DNA of 64,000 nucleotides from Eucalyptus grandis (taxonomy: Eukaryota; Streptophyta; Magnoliopsida; Myrtales; Myrtaceae), in contig NC_052613.1 of the NCBI RefSeq assembly GCF_016545825.1, positions 38,608,112 to 38,672,111 of the forward strand, read 5' to 3'. This document shows positions 35,877 through 45,612 of this stretch, piece after piece. A program made the translations under genes and the position numbers. The stretch's first letter is position 1; each line of letters starts with the position of its first letter. A model generated the notes under the pieces. The model saw only the letters and a list, made by a program, of their open reading frames with translations. It did not search any database and had not been told where the DNA came from.

Positions 35877-37973
35877 ATGGCCGCCGCTGGTAACGTTCCG
35901 ACCGGTTTGGACAAGGAACAGGTGATTGGCTGTTTATTATGTTCTTTTATTCTAAGCTGAGCGCAGATTAGGTGGCGGAATTTTTTCGGGAAAGTGATTT
36001 GATGTCTTTGTTATGTTCAATAATTTTTTTCGGGAATTTGTGCGTTGCACTTATGAGTCTTTGTGCTGGCAGATTTTTGGCATGGCAGAGAAGGAAATGG
36101 AATACCGGGTGGAACTTTTTAACAAGTAGGTCCCCTTATCTATATCTACATCTCCAATTGCTTATTTCTCCAAAGCTATAATCTTTTCTTTGCCGATAGG
36201 GAGTAGCTCATCGATAATCGATATGGAACTGGATATGTATGCACACATGTTTTTCATCTCCGGCTTACTTCAATTCTTGTACCAATGCATTGTGACTAGT
36301 ATGGCAAAGATGAGTCAAGGATGATGTGCTCTTGTAGTTTATGGACCATCAATTATAGGCTGTTTCTAAGTTACATTTCAGTGTCACTCTTGCTCATATC
36401 ATATTGCTCATAATTCTGGTGGTGAGGTTAAGAGTGACATGGGACATGATATTTACTTAAGCATTGTTGATGTCATCGGTGGCATTGAAAATGTTCAGCA
36501 GTGATCCTAGTGGAGTGAATTTTCATAAAACCTCTGATCTAAAAGCCAATTTATAGATAGGTATTCTGAATTTTCTCTTGTTTGTTCCCTCAGTCTTAGG
36601 GATATTTGGGACAACCTCAGGATCTAATCCTTGGGACCCTTTTTTCTGAGTGAGAACAGAGAAAGGAGCATTTGAGACAAGGCTTGTGTCTGGCTTCTTC
36701 CAAGCTTAGCTCTACTATTCATCATAAATTGTTGGGAAGTTTTTACAATACTGAGCAGTCTGATCATGCTGAGTGTCATTGAATGGGACTATAGTGTTCA
36801 TAGTTATTCAATCGTAGAAATAATGGAGTACTTTCTGCTTCTAGTGACCACTTTCCCTGTTATCGCATCATCAGTTTTTTCTTTCCTTGATGCAGGCTTA
36901 CTAACACATGCTTTAACAAGTGCGTCGAGAAAAAGTAAGTGAAGTCTTATGTTCCTGTACTTTTAGCACAAAGCTTTCCTTATACTTTTGGCTGTGCAAG
37001 AAGAAAGTTCTGGCTGACCTTTATGATAATGAGCTGCATATTGGCGCACTTATCAATTACTTTGAGACATTGCAAGAGATTTTAATTGATCGTGCACTTT
37101 TCTCAAAGTTATTCCATGCTTTCTCAGGTATAAGGAATCAGAGCTAAATATGGGTGAAAATAGTTGCATTGATCGATGTGTTTCAAAGTACTGGCAGGTA
37201 AGGCTTGGAATGATGTATTTTTTCTTACTGAGCTCAGTGATTATGTCCGAACATAAATTTAACTTTGTGGTGTGCTATCTAAACACATGATGCAATTTTT
37301 CTTTTCTCTGTGCTTGGAATTCTCAGTTATATTGATGTTTTAGTTTTTCAGAAGTTTAAACAATTTTTCATTTTCATTGGGGGCTCTCCGGCCTTTTCTT
37401 CTTCACTTGATTAGAGTTATTACTCATGAAAAAGAACATTTACAGTGAATGCTTCTGCTATTATATCTGACTTGGTTAATTGTACTATGTTTTTCATTGT
37501 TATTATTTGCAAACTGGAAAATTTTTGGCTGCATTATGGAATTGAAGAAGGTTTTCTTCATGAGTATATGTGAATATGGATTGTTGGGTCTTTTGTCCAA
37601 CACAAAAATATGAGTTCTTAAAGTTTGTGAAGATGGGGACAGCTAGCAGGTAAATTAGCTGTTCCAGTTTTCATTCTATCGTGGAAAAAGCTGTCAGACG
37701 AACCATTCATTTTTTGTAGCTAATAAGTTCTTATTCTTGGTATTATCAATTTCCACAACTTGTAAACAGCAGCGAATTCCAAGAACTTACTGTACTTTAT
37801 TGTTTTCCTTGGTAATCTTGAGGTGTATCTTTCTGTGTAGCTATATGACTGCTTTAGCAGAACATTTGTTCGTTGGGATAATTTTTCGTTCTACTTTTCT
37901 TTCTCTTAAAAACTTATTGCAGGTGAATAGTCTAATAGGCCAGTTGCTTGGATCTGGTCGTCCGCCAATGTAG
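35877..37973 (+). CDS. TIM10: Mitochondrial small translocase subunit TIM10
   Basis: The CDS joins 35877-35921, 36073-36125, 36896-36934, 37128-37197 and 37923-37973, giving 85 aa with matching phases. It carries the twin CX3C motif of small TIM chaperones (CFNKC and CIDRC, separated by KRYKE-type sequence: VEKKYKESELNMGENS). It also has the TIM10-typical EMEYRVELFNKLTNTCFNKC and VSKYWQVNSLIGQLL segments. In the intermembrane space, TIM9-TIM10 hexamers carry hydrophobic precursors to the TIM22 and SAM machineries; the paired cysteines form intramolecular disulphides through the MIA40 pathway. Exons are tiny and introns fairly long, so simple ORF searches miss this gene. No defects seen. Confidence 0.95.
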
Positions 37974-38815
37974 AATTTGCTGGTGCAGCTGCACGGTGTC
38001 ATCCTAGATTAGATGCCCAGTTGGATTTTTGAGGAAAGCCGGGAACTGATATTGAATACCGATAGTCCTTTTTCCTGTATGGCTTTTGAGTTTATGAGGT
38101 CCTCTGCTTATTGTTTTGGTTGCACTTTGTCGCAGCAGCAGTCCTGAATGCTCGCTGTCCACAGTTCTTGGGAAGACTTGTATTCTTAATAAATAGCAGC
38201 GTTAATTTCGATTGAATTGAATTCTGGGAAGTGGTTCTTACTAAAGAGCAAAGCACGATCAGACGACCTGGCTGTTGAATATCTGATGAAGTCTTGATTA
38301 TTGCTATTCAACCATTAATTGTGCAGGCCTTATTGCGTTTGTTCTAGTAGCACCGTCGTTACTATGACTGAGTTAACTCAAGTTTGATGATCAGCATCAT
38401 GAAAATCTCCATTTCACAGAAATGGAAAAAACCGACTGCACGTTGCAAGTCACGACAGCTTCCAGTGTTGAGGAGTACTTCGTCCATGTGGAGCTTGAAG
38501 ATGCTCTCATCGTTGTCGGGTCAGAAATTAGGCCTGCGGAAATCGCACCCGTCCGATGCGAACGCTAGGGTCCATAGTCAGCATGGCCGGTGCGACACCA
38601 AAATCGCATCCTAGCCATTTATCTTGAGAAGGCCCACGAACCTGGTGGATGAAGTTAACCCGACCCGATAGGTCCACCGGTGCCTAGCGAACTCACTAGA
38701 AGCTCGGGCAACTTCGTAAAGCGTGCATTTCTTTCTGCCATCGTCATTATCACTTTCCCGTTTATTCTCCGTGTTGCTGAAGCTGCAAGCGAAGTAGCTA
38801 GCTCGGAGAGCAAAA
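37974..38815. other. TIM10 3' UTR and small-HSP promoter region
   Basis: The TIM10 3' UTR probably ends near 38210 (AATAAATAG at about 38188). An open frame of about 145 nt at 38420-38566 (EMEKTDCTLQV, then YFVHVELEDALIVVGSEIR) looks protein-like but I could not assign it. I saw no clear canonical array of heat-shock elements. Confidence 0.45.
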
Positions 38816-39304
38816 ATGTCGATCATCCCGGTCACCGACCGACGAGGGGCCGCCGGCGACGACGACCCGTTTTCGCTGGACGTCTTTCGGGACTCCTTCA
38901 TGAACCTGCAAAACGACCTCTTCTCGTCCCTCGACCTCTGGGACCCATTCGCCGCCTCCCCTTTCTCCTCCTCCGCGCTCGCCTCTCGCTTCCCGGACTT
39001 CTTCACCGGCGCCCTCGCCCCGGTCCGTACCCGGATCGACTGGAGGGAGACCCGCGAAGCCCATTTCTTCAAGGGCTACTTCCCGGGCCTCCGTAGCAAC
39101 GACGTCGTCATCGAGGTCGGCGCCGACAGGGTGCTCAGGATCAGCGGCGGCGAGTGCTCGAGCAGCTTCGCGTTGCCGGAGGGCGCGAGGTTGGACCTGG
39201 TCACGGCCGACATGAAGGACGGGTTCCTCGTCGTCACTGTTCCGAAGGTCGTGGCGGAAGCTCCGAGGCGAGACAATGTCAGGGTCGTTGAGATCACTGG
39301 GTGA
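38816..39304 (+). CDS. Small heat-shock protein (HSP20), class I-like, shortened domain
   Basis: This intronless gene encodes 162 aa, as expected for cytosolic plant small HSPs. The N terminus MSIIP with DPFSLDVFRDSF and LDLWDPF resembles class I. The alpha-crystallin domain starts TRIDWRETREAHFFKGYFPG, continues VVIEVGADRVLRISGG, then jumps directly to SSSFALPEGARLDLVTADMK and GFLVVTVPK. The usual middle part, including the WHRVERSSG-like segment that forms the beta-6 dimer loop, is missing: about 20 residues compared with the family. The tail ends VRVVEITG, close to the IXI-type anchoring motif. It probably still has chaperone ancestry, but its oligomer state may differ. The reading frame is clean and GC-rich. 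Confidence 0.9.
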   Translation: MSIIPVTDRRGAAGDDDPFSLDVFRDSFMNLQNDLFSSLDLWDPFAASPFSSSALASRFPDFFTGALAPVRTRIDWRETREAHFFKGYFPGLRSNDVVIEVGADRVLRISGGECSSSFALPEGARLDLVTADMKDGFLVVTVPKVVAEAPRRDNVRVVEITG

Positions 39305-39723
39305 CCCAGCGTGGTGCTTATGTTTGGCATTTGGCATTTGGCCTTTGGTGTGTGCTTGTGTATTGATGGCGTGGGTATGGAATGTGTAGTTATAATTTAG
39401 GAACAGTGTCTATGCGTGTGAGCAAGTGTTTGTTGAAATTTCAGTGCTTGTGTCATCTGCTATTTCACTGCTGTAGCAACTGGTTCTGATAATAATAAGA
39501 TCATCACGCTACACTACTTCAGTTCTTGATCTGTTACCAAAGCTTATGACACTAGCTTGTTGACTTCTAGACAGCAAACGAGAGCTAAGCTACCATTTCT
39601 CAGACACACCAACAATTCTTTCCTGCACAAGGAGCTTGTGCGTCCTTTGTGGTGGATCGAGGAGAACTCAATGTGCTGGCGGACAAAATAGGAAACTATC
39701 AATTGTACCTTCACAAGTCTTAT
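39305..39723. other. Small-HSP 3' UTR and spacer to convergent UGT
   Basis: AATAATAAG near 39492 may serve as the HSP polyadenylation signal. No gene was recognised. Confidence 0.4.
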
Positions 39724-41204
39724 CTATAATGAGTTGATGTACTTGACCAGTTCATGCAGGGAATTGTAAGAAGAGCCACCTTCTTTGATGCTATGCATCA
39801 CTTCACGCTTCAAATCCGTCATCCTCTGCCTCGTGATCTCTCCTTCTTCGCCGGCCATAAGCTTCTTTATAGCTCTTTCAATCTCTCCTCTTTCCATGTC
39901 TTCCAGCAACAGGCCTACCTTCCAAACGTGGCTCAAGTACCTGGCATTCACTCGCTGGTCCCCGAAGCACGGTGTGCATATCATCGGGATTCCTTCGGAG
40001 ATGCTCTCGAGGGACGAATTCCAGCCACAATGGCTCCAAAACGCCCCGACCGATTCATGCGCCAAGACTTTCTGCTGTGGTGCCCATTTTATGACATGAC
40101 CCCTTTCGCCCACGATTTCTGCCAAGCCGTTAGGGAGCCGGTCGATTGCGTCCGACCCGCGAACCAACCCAGGACGTACAACCCACAGGAAGGGTTGCTT
40201 GCAGTTTGCGAGTCCCCAAGCCATTTCGACAAGCTCTTTTTCGTCAATGGATGCTACGCTTCCCAGGCTCACATAGAGGGTCGATTTCTTCACTTGCTTG
40301 TTCAGCCATGCGATGCAACTCTCGTCCTCTTCGATTAGGCTGCTGGAGAGAGGTGGAGCAATCTTGTGTAGAGGTCCTATGGCGAAAAAGGGAACCGGGT
40401 ATTCCTGTCTAAGCTTCATCAATGGTGACTCTTCGAGGCATTCAATGGTGTTCAGGAGATATGCGACCGAAGATCCTACTTGATTAGATCTCGCGAGCAG
40501 TGGCAACAATTTTTCAGAGCCTTCAAACTTGTAAAGGGGAAAATCCTTAAATCTGAGGGGATGAAGCCCAGGTACGAGCTCCAGTGCTTTTGAATCTGCA
40601 AAGTGATAGAGATGAATGCAAAGTCTATGCAGCTCGGGGGGTAAATTGTCCATGGTCGACTAAAGCTACACCTGATAACTGGTCTAGTCTAGATATCTGG
40701 CATAGAGGTTTACTTACCTTGCAAGGGAATGAAGCCTTCTTCTTGGAGTCGATTGTACTGGTTGTAGGTCGAAGTATTAGCAGCGCTACAGGTGCGGAAG
40801 ACGATACATGGGATTTTCAGCTCTCGAGCTACTTCTTCTGCAAAATACATGAGCCCGTCATAGATTATGCAGGCAATCTCATCTTGGCGATCTGTTCGTT
40901 CCCTTAATCTCGCTAAGGATTCGTGGAACGAGGCCTTGCAGTTGACATTGAGTTTCAAGATCTGAGACACGAAATCTCTTGAGGACGTGTCGGCATCGGA
41001 CAAGCCGTCTGGTAAGGGAAGGAAATCGAAGTGAGGGGGGCTAGATTGGTTAGGGAAGTGGAACTCGGTGTGAGCTACTGTGACGGAGAAAGAGCCGGTC
41101 GATTGAAGAGCTGCTCCGAGCTGAAGCATCGGATTCAGGTGACCTTGGTAAGGACACGGCACTAGCACCAAATGGTGCTGCCTCCTATCTCCGGCGTTCG
41201 CCAT
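39724..41204 (-). CDS. UDP-glycosyltransferase, UGT76-like (downstream copy)
   Basis: Exons 41204-40718 and 40595-39724 encode 452 aa. The N-terminal acceptor domain starts MANAGDRRQHHLVLVPCPYQ and has GHLNPMLQLG with the catalytic-type His (about residue 22), then the ACIIYDGLMYFAEEVARELK segment. The sugar-donor domain has LYVSLGSVASI, PFLWVVRPG and the PSPG box from WAPQQKVLAHESVGAFWSHC to PMICTPCFGDQR. The single intron sits before the usual SKALELVPGL region, as in UGT76 relatives. Such cytosolic enzymes move glucose from UDP-glucose to small molecules such as hormones, phenolics and defence compounds; the acceptor cannot be told from sequence. Box changes (SHCGWNSSLE, final DQ kept) are mild. 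Confidence 0.94.
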
Positions 41205-42006
41205 TAGGTGCGAGGCCGAAACTCACTTGCGTGGTCTTGCATTATGCAAAATCTGTGGTTCATTACTTCATGTTAAAATAGGCGTGAAAGGGACGGGCAT
41301 GATCATAATGGATGGTCATTGTTAAATGCTGCGCATCACTCGAGCGAACCGTGCTCTAAAGAAGGTTCGCATGATAATGGGCTGAGTCAGATAAATTCGG
41401 ACAGCATGTTGGGACCAATGCGGCAGAGGCTTGAAGTTGCTCAGCAGTTTCAGCACAGCACTCCAGCATCATCTTTATTGGTGTATCGAATATCGGATCC
41501 TCTCTCGCAGCCATCCACACAATCGCAAGGAATCTTTTGGACATGCAAAACAAAGGAAAGGACACTATCGGAAAGCACTGTTCATTCGGATAAGAATTCT
41601 CATAAGGAACTTATCCGAAATGTAATTTTCGTGTTGTTCCTTTCAGAAATGTTTCTTCTCTATGAGAAATCTCATACCCTTCTTATCGAACTCTGTTAAC
41701 ATTATGATTAGAGTTACGCAAGCCATTTCAATCTTGGCCTGGCTTGCTCTTTATGTTTCATGCGAATGATCGTATTGATTAGCGCCTATCAAACTGTTTT
41801 GTTTTAAGAGGAGGGAAAACATACATATGCGTAATTGCCAAATTGCAAATCTGAAGTTCTGGTATTGAAATGCCGGGAAACTGAGATATGAATTTTGAGG
41901 ATGCAATCTAAAGAGAAATATGATGCTGATCTCCGATCTGCCACTGGACTTTTTGGTGCGAGCAAAATGTCCCTCTCCGGTGGCGGTTGGAACGCGGAAT
42001 TGATGG
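41205..42006. other. Spacer between the two UGTs
   Basis: About 800 bp with no gene. It should hold the promoter of the downstream UGT and the 3' UTR of the upstream one. No obvious TATA box was identified. Confidence 0.5.
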
Positions 42007-43516
42007 TTAATCCGCTGTTTTGCATTGAGGTTGGAATGACAGGATGAGTTCCACCAGTTCATCCAATGAAGAGTTTGTGGAACCGCCTGTGCCGAGACTT
42101 TGTTCAGCCCTCTCTTTGAATGCCGAAGCCTTTTGTCTGATCACTTCCCCTTCTTCCTCTACCATTAGTCGCCTGATGGCTCCTGCAATCTTCCCCCGTT
42201 CTAGCTTCCCTTCCAACTCCAGGCCGATCTTCCATTTGTGGCTTATGTACTTTGCATCCAGACCTTGATCACCAAACACCGGCCAGCAGAGCATAGGAAC
42301 GCCTTCGCAGATGCTTTCCAAAGTCGAGTTCCATCCACAATGAGTCCAAAATCCTCCTACTGCACCATGAGCCAAAACTTCCTTCTGCGGTGCCCATTTC
42401 ACAATACAGCCTCTTTGCCCTATTATTTCTTGGAATTCCTTTGGCAAGAGCTCTAGCCACTCTGCACAGCTCACCGAACCGGGTCGTACCACCCACAAGA
42501 AAGGCCGCTCGCTCATGGCCAATCCCATGGCAGTTTCAAGCAGTTGTTCCTCATTCATGCTAGCCACGCTGCCCAAGCTCACGTATAAAACTGATCTGCT
42601 AGCTTGTTTATCGAGCCATGAAGTGCACCCGGTATCTTCCTTCAGTAATGAGCTAGAGGAAGAAGGGGCTAACTTGTGAAAAGGGCCGATGGCAAATATT
42701 GGTTCAGGGAAATATTCTTGAATCTTTGGTAGAATTTCTTCTTCGAGGAAATGTATTGTGTTCACGATGATTGCACTGGAATTTCTTGTTGCACTTGTCG
42801 TGGCAGCCCGAAGCTCTAGGATGGTGTCTGAGGGATTCTCCCCCATGGTGATAAGAAGGTCCCTGAGTTTGAGGGACTGCAACTCGTGGGTTTCATCCTG
42901 AATTAAAGAATCTGCCAAATCAAAAGGAATTCTAGCATTAGTTTCTGATTTTGGATAACTAGATTCTCCATGTGTGACATTAAAAACGTCTTCCTAGTTG
43001 CCTTGCGAATCGTTTAGATAGACTTCCCAATTCAAACTTACCTGTGAAAGTTACATAGCCTTGCTCGTTGGCCCGGGGAAAGGCGGCAAAAGCCAACATA
43101 GAAGCAGCTGCGCTGGTGCGAACGTTTATACTTGGCAGATTCAATTGAGAAGCCACCTTTTGAGCAAAGTGCATCACCGCATCATAGATGATGCACGCAA
43201 CCTGGTCCTTTGGATCCTTCTGTTCCAACGTTTGTTGAATAAACTGTCGCAGGGGTTCCTGGCAGTTCCTGTGAATGGCAAGCATGGTCGAGTGGAAGTC
43301 CTTAGCAGCAAAGCTGCCTTTGGACAAGCCATCTGGTATTGGTAAGAAGGTGAAATTCGGATAGTTGGAAGGATCGGGCGAGTTGAACTGAGGATGAGCG
43401 ATGGTTATTGGGAAGCCTCTCGAGTTCAGTATGGAGGCCAGCTGAAGCATGGGGTTGATGTGGCCCTGCAAGGGGAAGAGGACCAACACCAAGCGGCAAT
43501 TTTCTCTTTCAGGCAT
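42007..43516 (-). CDS. UDP-glycosyltransferase, UGT76-like (upstream copy)
   Basis: Exons 43516-43042 and 42911-42007 encode 459 aa. It starts MPERENCRLVLVLFPLQGHI with NPMLQLASIL, and has the VACIIYDAVMHFAQKVASQL segment. The donor domain has SVLYVSLGSVASM, RPFLWVVRPGSV and a complete PSPG box (WAPQKEVLAHGAVGGFWTHC, GWNSTLESICEGVPMLCWPV, FGDQ). The intron is phase 1 and in the same place as in the neighbouring copy (before SLIQDETHELQSL here), supporting local tandem duplication. The role is glucosylation of an unknown small acceptor. Unlike its neighbour, it keeps the standard CWP segment in the PSPG box, so it may represent the more conserved activity. Confidence 0.95.
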
Positions 43517-45470
43517 GGCAGGGGAAGATGACCGATCTCAAACTAAATGAAAATGGAATTTGAAACTGTCGTACCCCAAAACCATAAAAAAAATGGGATG
43601 GCACGGTCGTCCTTTTACCCAAAAGACGTAGCCTCAACCCACCAAAATCCAACTTTCAGAGTCCCCTTGATGTTATTGCTCTCGTACTACTCATGGTTAG
43701 CCGAGAAATCTGAAAAAGATTAAAAAATAGAAAGGTGAGCAATCACACTTTAGTGAATAGTACATCTTTTCTAAATGGATCGAGCACCTAGTATACACAT
43801 TTACAAAACCAAACCACAACACTTTTAATCCAAATCAAGAATATAACAAATATAAAATAAGAAAATAAGTTACATATACTTCGATATAGGCAAAAATATT
43901 CATTTCCTAATAATATCAAAACAAATATCAATGGTCAAATCCATTGATCAATCTCATTAATTCATGTTAATGATCTATTCTATTGATTAATCTCTTGCCA
44001 CATATTAATGGTCCATTCTATTAATCCATCTAATATGAAACCATACATCGACGATCCATTCTAATGATTAATCTCAAATCACATGTCAATAGTCCATTTT
44101 ATCGATTAAACTCAAATCATACGCCAATGGTCCTCTTCTTGACCAAATTCATATGACATGTCAATGGTCCACTCTATCAACCAATCTGTTACTTAGTATC
44201 AAATCAGCGTCACAACACAACATCTAGTGGCAAGATGACTCAGATTCCTCTTTGGCAAGATCTACACATTATTAGCTAGTGTGGCTTGACCTACAAGGAT
44301 ATCCTAGACTAGTATGTGTATACCCACAAGCCCTTCATTAAGCTTACAATGCCAATCCAGAACAATACCATCCACAATTCACAAAGTGAAATCCATAAAT
44401 CATTTCATATATCACTAAAAGCTTTTGCAATTTGATTAATCTGCCAAACACTTTTCACAAAACATTCTCAAATGATTTCAAGACTCGTCTCATAAACCAG
44501 ATTTATAAATCGAACCAAATCAAATACTTGTCACAAAGCATTTGCCAATCAATATCTCTATAACATTCCATAAACCATCTCAAAATCAAGAATTTTTTGT
44601 AAAAAAGGTTTTGCACACCCAGAATATATAGTATTTCTCAACTTCGTTTTTCAAATAGAACATATTTTCTTCACCAACTAGTTCTTACACAATTCACAAA
44701 TATCAAATGTAGCAAACGCCCGATTCAAATTCTATGCAACAAACAAGCTTATCTACATCTCATAACATATCAAATCTTTATCGTTTTGAAAACATGAGTT
44801 TATAAATTCTTAGAAGAAATAGCACCACTCACCTCGAAAAGCCAAAAATTAGTCTATGGTGAGCCAATGCACTCATTTTACTATCAATTAATTGAAAACG
44901 ATATCAAAATCAAATAATATGCTATTCTAACTAATGACTCGACTAAACTATGCTTATTTATCAATAAAACGACACCTACATGCTCATAAATTGCATATCC
45001 AAGCGATTTATTCAAGCCGTCCGCAACGTGGAGCTTAAGTGCGAAATTTGGTCGCGCCATAACTTTTTCCATTGAATCCCGTTTCAAATGTTCTTACAGT
45101 CAATAAAAAGCCCTTTCAATATACTAAGAGGACCCCAACTTAACCATCCCAAATTCAAGCTGAAAACCAACAAAATATGGTGCCGAAGCTGCACTGTTCA
45201 TCGCACGCAGGAAACTTCAAAATTTTGTTTTGAGCAATTGGTAAACTCAAATAAGGATTCGTAAACTTAATGGATTCATAATACCCGAAACTATCATTTC
45301 TATAAAAATACGCGATTCAATGATTCAAAAATTGGACTTGCCGCTTGATTTTTCCAAAATTCGAAATTTCAGCTCTAAATCCGGAAAACACTTCAATTAA
45401 ACAGACGAGGGACTTAAGCTCTTACTGGGTGCTGCATCACAGAGTCGAGTTGGCTTGGTGAGGTGTCCGC
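43517..45470. other. AT-rich spacer with minisatellite and possible old LTR sequence
   Basis: No gene was recognised. The degenerate 40-bp array at 43925-44192 is listed separately. The part from about 44800 to 45430 resembles, in style only, plant Ty3-type LTR sequence; I could not find paired ends. Confidence 0.4.
43925..44192. repeat. Degenerate minisatellite, about seven units of 38-41 bp
   Basis: Units follow the pattern CATRTYAATGGTCCATTCTA then TYRATYAATCTCAAAT. Recognisable starts are at about 43925, 43963, 44001, 44042, 44080, 44118 and 44157. Units are well diverged, so the array is old. Confidence 0.7.
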
Positions 45471-45577
45471 GGCATGCAGACGCTAAACCCTCTTTCCTTT
45501 CTTCCTCCTTTCTCCTCTTCTTCTTCTTCTCGCCCGAATTGCTCTCGGTCCTCTCTCTCTTCCTTTAATCGTGGTCT

Positions 45578-45612
<35 letters not shown>

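Noticed and set aside
38611..39337. Minus-strand open frames of 153-179 codons over the small HSP gene
   Set aside because: They are shadows of a GC-rich exon. The plus strand encodes a clear HSP20.
39754..40412. Plus-strand open frames over the downstream UGT, up to 194 codons
   Set aside because: They oppose a conserved UGT exon and show no domain; open by chance of composition.
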